Origin: Burkholderia pseudomultivorans
Lineage (GTDB): Bacteria > Pseudomonadota > Gammaproteobacteria > Burkholderiales > Burkholderiaceae
Assembly: GCF_001718415.1 (NCBI RefSeq)
Contig: NZ_CP013378.1
Span: 4,030,001 to 4,094,000 of the forward strand
Direction: 5' to 3'
DNA length: 64,000 bases
The notes beneath the pieces were generated by a model. The model had not been told where the DNA came from and ran no database searches. It was given only the letters and a program-made list of their open reading frames with translations. This document shows, in pieces, positions 55,802 through 63,465 of this stretch (the stretch's first letter is position 1; each line of letters opens with the position of its first letter). Made by a program: the position numbers and the translations under genes.

Positions 55802-56959
55802 ATGACGCCTCCCGCCCTGCTGCGCCGCGCCGCCGGCGCCGCCCTTGCGCTCGCCTGCATGGCCGCGCAGGCCGACCTGAAGGTCGGCGTCGACCTGTCG
55901 TCGACCGGCCCCGCCGCCGCGATCGGCATCACGAGCAAGAACGCGATCCTGATGTGGCCGAAGACGATCGCCGGGCAGCCGCTGCAGGTGACGGTGCTCG
56001 ACGACGCGTCGGACCCGGGCGCCGCCGTGCGCAACATCCGCAAGCTGGTGGACGAGGATCACGTCGACGTGGTGGTCGGGCCGAACATCACGCCGGCCGC
56101 GCTCGCGGCGCTCGACGCGGTGGCGGCCGGCCAGACGCCGATGATCACGCTGGTGGGCTCGGGCGCGATCGTCGAGCCGCAGGAAGGCGCGCGCACCTGG
56201 GCGTTCAAGATGGCGCAGAGCGACCGCGCGATGGCCGACGTGATGACGCGCTACATGGCGAACCACGGCGTGAAGACGGTCGGCTTCATCGGCTTCGCGG
56301 ACAGCTACGGCGACAGCTGGCTCAACGAGTTCACGCGCTTCGCGGAGCTGCGCAAGATCCGCGTGGTCGCGACCGAGCGCTTCAACCGCACCGACGCGAG
56401 CGTCACGGGCCAGGCGCTGAAGCTGGTCGCCGCGAAGCCCGACGCGATCCTGATCGCGGGCTCGGGCACGCCGGCCGTGCTGCCGCAGCGCACGCTGATC
56501 GAGCGCGGCTACAAGGGCCCGATCTACCAGACGCACGGCATCGCGACGCCGGAATTCATCAAGCTCGGCGGCAAGGACGTGGACGGCACGCTGTTCCCGA
56601 CCCAGCCGGTGGTCGTCGCGCGCACGCTGCCGGCCGACCATCCGGCCCGCAAGGCCGCGCTCGCGTTCGTCGACGCGTACGAGGCGAAATACGGCGCCGG
56701 CACCGTCACGCAGTTCGCGGGCGACGCGGCCGGCGTCTACCCGCGCCTCGCCGACGCGGTCGGCCGCGCGCTGAAGACCGCGCAGCCCGGCACGCCCGCG
56801 TTCCGCGCGGCGCTGCGGCGCGAGCTCGAACGCGCGCACGAACTCGTCGTGCCGAACGGCGTCGTCAATACCAGCGACAAGGACCACGTGGGGCTCGATC
56901 AGCGCGCGAGCGTGATGGGAATCGTGAAGCACGGACAGTTCGTCTATCTGAGCCAGTGA
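55802..56959 (+). CDS. Branched-chain amino acid-type ABC substrate-binding protein (LivK-like)
   Basis: A 385-residue periplasmic binding protein. The signal peptide (1-24) ends in MAAQA. The mature part is a type I periplasmic fold with VGVDLSSTGPAAAIG, VVVGPNITPAALAAL and FIGFADSYGDSW. No permease or ATPase genes accompany it, so it must use transporter parts elsewhere or serve as a sensor. The ligand is unknown; branched-chain amino acids or aromatic acids are common for relatives. The ATG at 55802 has GGAG upstream. Confidence 0.88.
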   Translation: MTPPALLRRAAGAALALACMAAQADLKVGVDLSSTGPAAAIGITSKNAILMWPKTIAGQPLQVTVLDDASDPGAAVRNIRKLVDEDHVDVVVGPNITPAALAALDAVAAGQTPMITLVGSGAIVEPQEGARTWAFKMAQSDRAMADVMTRYMANHGVKTVGFIGFADSYGDSWLNEFTRFAELRKIRVVATERFNRTDASVTGQALKLVAAKPDAILIAGSGTPAVLPQRTLIERGYKGPIYQTHGIATPEFIKLGGKDVDGTLFPTQPVVVARTLPADHPARKAALAFVDAYEAKYGAGTVTQFAGDAAGVYPRLADAVGRALKTAQPGTPAFRAALRRELERAHELVVPNGVVNTSDKDHVGLDQRASVMGIVKHGQFVYLSQ

Positions 56960-57038
56960 CGGGCGGCTTGCCCGGCGGGCGGATTTCCGCCATAATCCGC
57001 GTTTCGCCGCGCACAATCGCATGCGCGGCCAGGATCAG

Positions 57039-57123
57039 GCCCAGGTGGTGAAATTGGTAGACGCAGGGGACTCAAAATCCCCCGCCGCAAGGCGTGCCGG
57101 TTCGATTCCGGCCCTGGGCACCA
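57039..57123 (+). tRNA. tRNA-Leu (anticodon CAA)
   Basis: An 85-nt tRNA with a 7-bp acceptor stem GCCCAGG/CCTGGGC, discriminator A and encoded CCA. The D-arm has GGTGAAATTGGTAGAC, the anticodon stem GGGGA/TCCCC encloses CTCAAAA with anticodon CAA at 57073-57075, a long class II variable arm (CGCCGCAAGGCG) marks tRNA-Leu, and the T-arm reads GGTTCGATTCC. It reads UUG. Its 3' end is the likely attachment site of the accessory region that follows. Confidence 0.97.
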
Positions 57124-57206
57124 TCGAATTCCTTCAAAGCCTTATCCCGTAGGCCCTCCAGCAATTCCCGGCGTATTTCTGTGGTAACTCCTGTGGTTAC
57201 CCTCCT

Positions 57207-57425
57207 ATGAAGCTACGCCTAGGCGCGCTCACCTTCACCTTGAAGAACAGCTATCTGCGTGGGGACACCTACTACTTCCCGCGCCCCATCCCCCGCGACC
57301 TCCCACGCCACTACGGCAAGAAAACCGTAAAGATCAACCTCAAGACTTCTGTTGGCCAAGCGGCGCACATGATTAACGCCCTCAACAAGCGGTATGAGGA
57401 AAGAGTGGCGGATGCTGCGCGCTGA
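57207..57425 (+). pseudogene. Truncated tyrosine-type integrase (N-terminal fragment)
   Basis: A 72-codon frame starting 83 bp after the tRNA 3' end. It matches the N-terminal SAM-like/DUF6538 region of phage and island integrases: YLRGDTYYFPRPIPRDLPRH then LKTSVGQAAHMINALNKRYEE. A full integrase has about 400 residues; the catalytic R-H-R-Y domain is missing and the frame ends in a stop. It marks a remnant of an element integrated at tRNA-Leu and cannot excise on its own. Confidence 0.82.
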
Positions 57426-57528
57426 TCCGGAAGCGCTGCATTTCCCTGCAACCATCGCTCCTCCCGCCGCTCTACGGGCACAAAATCATTGCACGGGACG
57501 ATCGACTGCCCCGTGCGACTCCAACGGA

Positions 57529-57726
57529 CTATTTCTTGGGCGGCCGGCCCGCGCCGTTATGAGCAGGGCGATGCAATTCGTAGCTCTGACCGGGCTTCGG
57601 AGTTGGCGGCAGAGGCTTTCCTTTAACGGCAGTTCGCTCTTGCCCGGTGTCGCCGCCGCGCGGACCTTTTATTTCATACTCCCCCGAACGTGGGGCGATT
57701 GATCCTGGTTTAAGAGGTTTCGTCAT
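57529..57726 (-). CDS. Small YjzC-like protein
   Basis: A 65-residue basic, Pro/Gly-rich soluble protein: MTKPLKPGSIAPRSGEYE at the start, GPRGGDTGQERTAVKGKPLPP in the middle and a GAGRPPKK tail. The pattern (KPG..AP.SG.Y followed by G.TG.E.T..KG...PPT) resembles the YjzC family of small proteins of unknown function. The ATG at 57726 follows a GAGAAAGA site. It is a lone gene in the tRNA-Leu island, on the strand opposite to the integrase remnant. Confidence 0.62.
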   Translation of the reverse strand: MTKPLKPGSIAPRSGEYEIKGPRGGDTGQERTAVKGKPLPPTPKPGQSYELHRPAHNGAGRPPKK

Positions 57727-58097
57727 GTTCTTTCTCAAGTTAAGTTGACGGATTGGAACTACACGGCGGCAGAGGATCTCCCCGTCCGCCGTACAACCAG
57801 CCATCAGACGCTGGGAGCTGAACGCCAGTGCTGACAGACATGCTCACGCCGGCCAAACCGCACGCGAACATAGCTGCTTACACGGACGACTTTCGGGCGC
57901 AGGCTCTGTGTGAACATGCGACACCTCCGTAGAAGCGCGCCCCAACCGAAACTCACAACTTGACTATCCGGATCTGGCAACCTACCATTCCGGGCGCACT
58001 AGAGTCGTAGTTTGCGAGGGACCACCAGGGGCAATTTGGTGTTCCTTTGCTCGGGCGTCGGGAGTCCCCACTCCCGTTCGCCTCATTTCCGACAGCA
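57727..58097. other. Island spacer without a supported gene
   Basis: These 371 bp have lower GC than the core. No credible open frame, RNA or repeat is seen. A TTGACT...TACCAT pair with 17-bp spacing near 57960 could be a promoter but leads into no gene on the plus strand. Confidence 0.5.
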
Positions 58098-59318
58098 TCA
58101 GTGATCAACGCTGCCGATCAAATCCTCTTCCTTAATAAAACCTCTCTTGACCCCTTCCATAACCACGAAGGGTTGCATCAGCGGATTAACGAAGCGAAAG
58201 CGAAATTTTCGTGTCGCACCGATGCGCTGCAAAATGGGGCCGCGCGCGTCTTCACACAACGCATTTAGATGCTGCGAGTACGCTGGGATGTCGTACGGTT
58301 TCCCCATGATGCGTGACATGGGCTCCCGAACGTCGGCAGCAGCAAAGTAGTTCAACGAATCCCGGTTCGTTAGTGCACACGCCAGCAGAACTTGTGGATA
58401 CAGATTCTCTCGGCTACTACTCGTTGCCTTGTGATACGCGGTGACGATTGTTTGCTGGGTGCCCTTGTGCGCTTTTTCAATTGCGTTGGTTACGTCGACC
58501 GGCTGCACGTGCGTGCTATCGCGGTAGACGGCGCTTTGCAATGCGTTCAGACACAGCAAGTGCGTGTAGTGCGGCAGCCCCTGTGAGAGCACTGCGATTT
58601 TTTCGCGGGCGCTCTCATCCATCGTCATCCCAAGTACCTTGAGGCCGTTATCAATGATCTCCTTGATCTCGGCAATGCCCATACGAGGCATCCGCACCTG
58701 GACCAGAGCCCGTTCGACCGATTGGTGTTCGGCAATCAATGCGTCAACAGAGTCGGCAACACCGACCAAAATCAACGTGCTCTCGACAGAATGGTCCGAA
58801 AGATTCTTAATCGTATCGGCCAGGAGTGTCGTTGTCTCCTTGTCTTGAATTCTGTCCACCTCGTCAATCACGATCACAGTGCGCGGAATCCGTTGGAGCA
58901 AGTGACGCACATCATCCGGAGTGACAACAGGAGGAAGAAATTGAGCAAGATTGGCGGCACCGATTTGCGTTTCAGCGGTGAATCCGACGCCCCGTCCAAC
59001 TGTAGGTACAGGAATCTCGCGAAACACTTTGTGCCAGAGGGACGAAAACGTCGTCGTCGGATCGCAGTTGATCGTCCCTGACGGCAAGGTGTTCGTTGTC
59101 CCTTGAAAAATGCGCGAGATGACCGTGGCGAGCGATGTCTTGCCGACGCCTCGCTCACCAAACATAACTACGTGTTGCCCGCGCTGCGAAACCGCACTGA
59201 CAACCTCGTGCAATTGCTCGATGCGACCGGCGAACAACGACTTCTGGTCAATCGGCGCGCTCGGCGTAAACACCGAACCGACTTTCTGTATCCGCTCAAA
59301 CCGTTCAGCTACGTCCAC
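58098..59318 (-). CDS. Orc1/Cdc6-like AAA+ ATPase
   Basis: A 406-residue AAA+ ATPase. Walker A is GERGVGKT (54-61), Walker B VIVIDEVD (148-155), and a sensor 1-like STLILVGVADS ends near residue 190. FERALVQ-like VERALVQVRMPRM (about 200) may hold an arginine finger. After the ATPase core comes a helical region (about 210-300) and a C-terminal winged-helix-like part. No nuclease, transposase or membrane domain is fused. It starts with GTG behind GGGAG. Relatives are scattered in mobile islands; a defence or transposition-helper role is only inference. GC is lower than the core. Its promoter carries four phased repeats. Confidence 0.75.
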   Translation of the reverse strand: MDVAERFERIQKVGSVFTPSAPIDQKSLFAGRIEQLHEVVSAVSQRGQHVVMFGERGVGKTSLATVISRIFQGTTNTLPSGTINCDPTTTFSSLWHKVFREIPVPTVGRGVGFTAETQIGAANLAQFLPPVVTPDDVRHLLQRIPRTVIVIDEVDRIQDKETTTLLADTIKNLSDHSVESTLILVGVADSVDALIAEHQSVERALVQVRMPRMGIAEIKEIIDNGLKVLGMTMDESAREKIAVLSQGLPHYTHLLCLNALQSAVYRDSTHVQPVDVTNAIEKAHKGTQQTIVTAYHKATSSSRENLYPQVLLACALTNRDSLNYFAAADVREPMSRIMGKPYDIPAYSQHLNALCEDARGPILQRIGATRKFRFRFVNPLMQPFVVMEGVKRGFIKEEDLIGSVDH

Positions 59319-59344
59319 GAGTCACTCCCTAAATAGTTGGATTC

Positions 59345-59373
59345 ATTGTAGTGACCCCGCAACAAGAAGCCAA
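59345..59373 (-). promoter_or_regulatory. Promoter of the AAA+ ATPase gene
   Basis: On the minus strand TTGGCT (59373-59368) and TACAAT (59350-59345) are separated by 17 bp. The -35 hexamer lies inside the first of the four 20-bp-spaced repeats. Confidence 0.6.
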
Positions 59374-59436
59374 GTATGAGCCGACACAGCCAAGTAGCGT
59401 CAATTTTCGCCAAGTAAACTGCCTTGAAGCTAAGTA
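59369..59436. repeat. Four 8-bp direct repeats at exact 20-bp spacing
   Basis: GCCAAGTA occurs at 59369, 59389 and 59409 and GCTAAGTA at 59429: four copies in the same orientation with a strict 20-bp period (about two helical turns). The intervening 12 bp are not conserved. The array overlaps the -35 box of the AAA+ ATPase gene and extends upstream of it. It looks like an operator or iteron array. Confidence 0.85.
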
Positions 59437-59732
59437 AAGGCACTTTCGCTGTGCCGACGCCTGCCCGGAGGATGCCTAGCGAGGCCCTGATACGCTCAGT
59501 TGATTCAAAGCCAGTAATAATTTGTTACATTTAAATTCCAAGGATCCACTCTCAATTAGCGGCCAATCAAAGGGCGGCGCGCGCGTTGTCGGTGGCTCGG
59601 GCAATCTTTCGCGCAGCCTGTACCAGTCCGGGGGCGTCCCGTACCCCGCATCGCCGATGCCTGACAACGCCTTTCCGGGGATAAACGACCGGCGAACCCT
59701 TGTAACACCGTCGCAAAATCGGGCAGTGTCAC
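59437..59732. other. Spacer left of the IS3-family element
   Basis: About 300 bp without a supported gene. Short open frames on both strands lack protein-like composition. Confidence 0.5.
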
Positions 59733-59796
59733 TGGAGCAGCCCCTTGAAACACCGGACATAGCCTCTCACTTAAACTAGCGGGTAGGCATAAGACT

Positions 59797-60192
59797 GTGT
59801 TTTTGACTAACACCAGGCAGGAAGTGATGGAAGTGTTGACGGGCCCGGAGCGCCGGCGGCGCTGGACGGCGGAGCAAAAGCTGGCGATGGTTCGCGAGAG
59901 TTTCGAACCAGGGAAGTCGGTTTCGATGGTCGCGCGGCAGCACGGCGTGAACCCGAACCAGCTGTTCCACTGGCGCAAGCTGTACCAGGATGGGAGCCTG
60001 TCAGCGGTCAAGGCTGGCGAGGAAGTGGTTCCGGCCTCAGAGCTGGCCGACGCGCTCAAGCAGATTCGCGAGCTGCAACGGATGCTCGGCAAGAAGACCA
60101 TGGAGAACGAGATTCTCCGCGAAGCAGTCGAGTACGGCCGGGCAAAAAAATGGATAGCGCACTCGCCCTCGCTGCCGGAGGACGACCAGTGA
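59797..60192 (+). CDS. IS2-group transposase OrfA
   Basis: A 131-residue HTH protein with [40 protein letters not shown] and the leucine-zipper-like [22 protein letters not shown]. It starts at GTG 59797 (an ATG lies at 59827). A run of seven As (60144-60150) near its 3' end is a likely programmed -1 frameshift site to make the OrfAB transposase. Confidence 0.92.
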   Translation: MFLTNTRQEVMEVLTGPERRRRWTAEQKLAMVRESFEPGKSVSMVARQHGVNPNQLFHWRKLYQDGSLSAVKAGEEVVPASELADALKQIRELQRMLGKKTMENEILREAVEYGRAKKWIAHSPSLPEDDQ

Positions 60193-61037
60193 AACTGGTT
60201 TGTGAAGTTCTCGGCGTGTCGCGCTCGAACGTATCGGCACGACTGTCGCGTCCGGCGACGTGGCGCGATGGCCGTCAATCGCGGCAGACGGACGATGCGA
60301 GCGTGGTCGAGGAAATCCGCCGAGTCGTCGGCGATTTGCCCAGCTATGGCTATCGCCGGGTGTGGGGCTCGCTGCGCAATGAACGCATTGCTGCCGGACA
60401 GGTGCCGTTCAATGCGAAGCGCATCTATCGCATCATGCGCACTCACGGTCTGCTGATGCAACGGCGTCCAGCACCGCCTCGGCCGCAACGTCGGCACGAT
60501 GGCAAGGTGGCCGTCGCGCGCAGCAATCAGCGATGGTGCTCGGACGGCTTCGAGTTCCGCTGCGACAACGGCGAGCCGCTGCGGGTGACGTTTGCGCTGG
60601 ATTGCTGCGACCGAGAGGCGATGAGCTGGGCAGCCACGACAGCAGGTCACAGCGGCGACATCGTGCGCGACGTGATGCTGGCTGCAGTGGAAAATCGGTT
60701 TGGCAACGAACTGCATACCCCGTCCGAAATCGAGTGGCTGAGCGACAACGGTTCGGGCTATACGGCCGATGATACGCGCCGGTTTGCAGCGGCCATCGGC
60801 CTGAAGCCATTGACCACGCCGGTGTGCAGCCCGCAAAGTAACGGGATGGCCGAGAGCTTCGTGAAGACAATGAAGCGCGACTACGTTGCCTTCATGCCAA
60901 AGCCGGACGCAGCGACTGCTGCACGCAACTTGGCCATCGCGTTCGAGCATTACAACGAGAAGCATCCCCATAGCGCGCTGAAGTACCGCTCGCCTCGCGA
61001 GTTCCGGCGCTCAATGGATTCAGCAACCTTAGTGTGA
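60150..61037 (+). CDS. IS2-group transposase OrfB (DDE integrase catalytic part)
   Basis: A 295-residue rve-family catalytic domain in the -1 frame relative to OrfA. It shows the HTH_21 region [13 protein letters not shown], and the DDE residues in [10 protein letters not shown] (first Asp region), [12 protein letters not shown] (second Asp) and [15 protein letters not shown] (Glu). The reading frame is intact, so the element may be active. Confidence 0.93.
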   Translation: MDSALALAAGGRPVKLVCEVLGVSRSNVSARLSRPATWRDGRQSRQTDDASVVEEIRRVVGDLPSYGYRRVWGSLRNERIAAGQVPFNAKRIYRIMRTHGLLMQRRPAPPRPQRRHDGKVAVARSNQRWCSDGFEFRCDNGEPLRVTFALDCCDREAMSWAATTAGHSGDIVRDVMLAAVENRFGNELHTPSEIEWLSDNGSGYTADDTRRFAAAIGLKPLTTPVCSPQSNGMAESFVKTMKRDYVAFMPKPDAATAARNLAIAFEHYNEKHPHSALKYRSPREFRRSMDSATLV

Positions 61038-61068
61038 CGCTGTGTCCGGGATTACAGGGTCAACTCCA

Positions 61069-61229
61069 ATTCGTACCTTACGTGCAAATTCTGGCAGCCA
61101 GTTTGCGCAGCTCCTTTTCCCGTGAGGCTCCGCTGCGCTGCGACAGCTTATAAAAACGCGATCTCGCAAGCCTTTGATCAGAAAGATATTTCCGAACCGA
61201 GCACCAGAATTTGCACGTAAGGTATGAAT
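61069..61229. repeat. 161-bp element with 26-bp terminal inverted repeats (MITE-like)
   Basis: The first 26 bp (61069-61094, starting ATTCGTACCTTACGTGC) and last 26 bp (61204-61229) are inverted copies with one mismatch. The 109-bp interior has no gene. The left edge directly abuts the right end of the IS2-group element. This could be a non-autonomous mini-transposon or a paired recombination site. Confidence 0.7.
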
Positions 61230-61963
61230 ACCACTCAAAGTGGATCAAGTGATTCGCCGCGCGAAGGGCTGCAACGCGCTACGTGCTTAACGAGTCCCGA
61301 CGAGACGGTATCCCGTACCGGCCTCCGTTATGATGTGCTCGGGATGAGTTGGGTCACGTTCCAGCCTTTGCCGCAAATGCCCGACATAAACTCGCAGATA
61401 GTGATGATCCTTGGCATGCGCCGGCCCCCACACCGCCCCAAGCAATTCGTCGTGCGTCATCAATTGATTCGCGTGCCGAACCAGCTCAGCCAATAGACGA
61501 TATTCGATTCGGCTCAAATGAACCGGTCGGCCTTCACGTGTCACTCTTCTCTCGCCAAGGTCCACCACAATGCTGCCAAAGCAAATCGTCGTAGCCCCGG
61601 TTGCCCCTTCGCACGCCTGCCTTCGCAAGTGGGCATGAATACGTGCCTTCAACTCGGGCAGTCCGAACGGCTTCGTGAGATAGTCGTCAGCGCCGGCATT
61701 CAACGCAGCAACTTTATCCGCTTCCCGGTCCATAGACGATAGAACAATCAGTGGCGAAGTGGACCAGCGACGAAACTCCCGAATTAACTCTATGCCATCG
61801 ATGTCCGGCAGGTGGACGTCGACGATCAGCAAATCAGGGCGCCGGGTCGCGGCCTCCGACAATCCTTGCATACCGGTAGCGGCTTCGAAGACAGCCATGC
61901 CCTCGTCCGTGAGTGATGCGCGCACGAAATGGCGGATGCATGCATCGTGACCTGCCCCCGGTT

Positions 61964-62833
61964 TTAGTCCGAACCGCAGTTAGAGTCCGAGGTTAAAAAC
62001 TGCTGCTTTGCATCGTGCGCCCGCGCGAACTGCACCGGCGTCAGATAGCCGAGTGAACTATGAGGCCGCTCGGTGTTGTACTCGATACGCCATTCCTCAA
62101 TCAGCCGCTTGGCGTGGCGCATTGAGACGAACCAGTGCTCGTTCAGGCATTCATCGCGGAACCGCCCGTTGAAGCTCTCGATATAGGCATTCTCCACCGG
62201 CTTGCCAGGCCGAATGAACGACAGCGTGACACCGGCTTCGTAGGCCCATGCATCCAGCACCTTACCAGCGAACTCCGGCCCGTTGTCGACCGTGATGGAT
62301 GCGGGTAAGCCTCGCATCTCCTTGAGCCGCTCGAGCACTTGCTGCACTCGTAGGCCCGGCAGCGAAGTATCGACCTCGATGGCCAAGCACTCGCGCGTGT
62401 AGTCGTCGACCACGTTCAGGCATCGAAACCGCCGACCATAGGCCAGCCCGTCAGAAACGAAGTCCATCGACCAGCTCTGATTCGGGCCTGTTGCTAACGG
62501 CAGCGGCGTGCGCTCGACAGCCGCAATACGCTTGCGTCGCCGCTTGCGCACGCTCAGCCCCGCCTTGCTGTACAGGCGCCAGATGCGCTTGTGGTTGGCG
62601 AAGCAGCCATCCCGCTGCAACAGCACGTGAATCCGGCGATAGCCGTAGCGGCGCTTCTGCGCGGCGATGGCCATCATCCGGCCAGTCAGCGCTTCGTCAT
62701 CAACTCGGCGGCGTGATTCGTAGTGGAACAGCGAGCGCGAAATCCCTACCAGCCCGCAGGCCCGGGTAACACCCATGGCACGTTCGGTCATCAATATCCG
62801 GACCGCTTCGCGCTTGGCCTGCGGGCTTGCTAC
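61964..62833 (-). CDS. IS407-group transposase OrfB
   Basis: The DDE catalytic subunit, about 290 residues from the point where the frame leaves orfA. It contains YGYRRIHVLLQRDG, WSMDFVSDGLAYGRRFRCLN (first Asp), ITVDNGPEFAGKVLD (second Asp) and NAYIESFNGRFRDECLNEHW (Glu), ending PHSSLGYLTPVQFA. It lies in the -1 frame relative to orfA and is likely made as an OrfAB fusion; the frame is open further upstream, so the exact start is not fixed. Confidence 0.9.
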   Translation of the reverse strand, partial: VASPQAKREAVRILMTERAMGVTRACGLVGISRSLFHYESRRRVDDEALTGRMMAIAAQKRRYGYRRIHVLLQRDGCFANHKRIWRLYSKAGLSVRKRRRKRIAAVERTPLPLATGPNQSWSMDFVSDGLAYGRRFRCLNVVDDYTRECLAIEVDTSLPGLRVQQVLERLKEMRGLPASITVDNGPEFAGKVLDAWAYEAGVTLSFIRPGKPVENAYIESFNGRFRDECLNEHWFVSMRHAKRLIEEWRIEYNTERPHSSLGYLTPVQFARAHDAKQQFLTSDSNCGSD

Positions 62834-63090
62834 TTTCGAGCCAGCAGGTCCTTCAGCGCGGCGTTGTCGAGCATCGATTCGGCTAACAGTCGCTTGAGCT
62901 TGCTGTTCTCCTGCTCCAGTTCCTTCAGGCGCTGAGCTTCGGAGACCGTCATCCCGCCGAACTTCGCTTTCCAGTTGTAGTAGGTCGCTTCCGAGATGCC
63001 GTACTTGCGACACAGCTCCGCCGGCTTCAGGCCAGCCTCGGCTTCCTTCAAGATGCCGATGATCTGTTCTTCGGTGAATCGCTTTTTCAT
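62830..63090 (-). CDS. IS407-group transposase OrfA
   Basis: An 86-residue HTH_Tnp_1 protein: KKRFTEEQIIGILKEAEAG, LCRKYGISEATYYNWKAKFG and a C-terminal leucine-zipper-like LKELEQENSKLKRLLAESML. It is nearly identical in pattern to OrfA of other IS407-group elements common in Burkholderia. Confidence 0.94.
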   Translation of the reverse strand: MKKRFTEEQIIGILKEAEAGLKPAELCRKYGISEATYYNWKAKFGGMTVSEAQRLKELEQENSKLKRLLAESMLDNAALKDLLARK

Positions 63091-63194
63091 TGCCGTTCCT
63101 CTCTGGAACGGACTCTACACCGTCACCGTACTAAACGCGGGGAGCAGGTCAATCGTCGTCGATGAGCACAACTGTGGTGTTTGGGCTGCGCATC

Positions 63195-63465
63195 TTTGCC
63201 GAATCGATCGTTTCATCCAGGTGGATGACGACGCACGTCCGCAGTGCTCGTCGTCAAGCCGTCGTACCGGCCCAGTCCGGCGCGGCAACATGATGTGATG
63301 TTTGCCGCAGCGGCAGCCGGACGCGAGTTGCCCGATACACCATACGTGAGCGATGGCTCTGCTCACGTCGGGTCATGGGCATGAGACAGAATGGCAGTGG
63401 ATTGCTTCCGGGATGTCGCTCCCGCGAGTTGCATTCAAGTGTGCTCCGCGGCGGTTGCTGGGCCA
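63195..63465. other. kdpC-kdpE gap where kdpD is expected, no gene seen
   Basis: In the usual order kdpC-kdpD-kdpE a sensor kinase of about 900 codons stands here. Only 271 bp remain and no frame in it resembles either end of KdpD (no N-terminal P-loop domain, no C-terminal HATPase motifs). A deletion is likely. Confidence 0.7.

Larger units (their letters stand above)
59733..61068 (+). mobile_element. IS3-family insertion sequence, IS2 group (about 1.34 kb)
   Basis: The ends are imperfect inverted repeats: left TGGAGCAGCCCCTTGAAACA then CCGGACATAGC; right, read inward, TGGAGTTGACCCTGTAATCC then CGGACACAGC. The TGGA start and internal CCGGACA match the IS2-group end pattern. It carries orfA and orfB with a frameshift site between. 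The flanking 5 bp (GTCAC left, ATTCG right) differ, so no target duplication is present, which points to recombination or deletion after insertion. Confidence 0.88.
61948..63151 (-). mobile_element. IS3-family insertion sequence, IS407 group, in kdpE (1204 bp)
   Basis: The ends are TGACCTGCCCCCGG at 61948 and the inverted TGACCTGCTCCCCG at 63151. A perfect 4-bp target duplication ATCG flanks it (61944-61947 and 63152-63155), the size typical of the IS407 group. Both transposase frames are intact on the minus strand, consistent with a recent insertion. Confidence 0.95.
61287..63194 (-). pseudogene. kdpE: kdpE response regulator interrupted by an IS407-group element
   Basis: KdpE is the OmpR-type response regulator of the potassium-responsive kdpFABC operon. 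The N-terminal 14 codons (MRSPNTTVVLIDDD) lie at 63194-63152 and the rest at 61947-61287. Removing the IS and one ATCG copy restores a continuous frame (LIDDDACIRHFVRASL). The large fragment keeps LLIVDVHLPDIDG with the phosphorylated Asp, the DDYLTKPFG switch Lys and the winged-helix DNA-binding domain ending GTGYRLVGTR. The gene should be inactive. kdpD, normally just upstream, is absent. Confidence 0.92.

Noticed and set aside
57955..57985. TTGACT/TACCAT promoter-like pair in the island spacer
   Set aside because: It points into sequence with no gene on that strand; kept only as a remark.
61029..61238. 69-codon minus-strand frame covering the 161-bp inverted-repeat element
   Set aside because: It spans both inverted repeats and an IS end and has no ribosome-binding site, so it is not supported as a gene.
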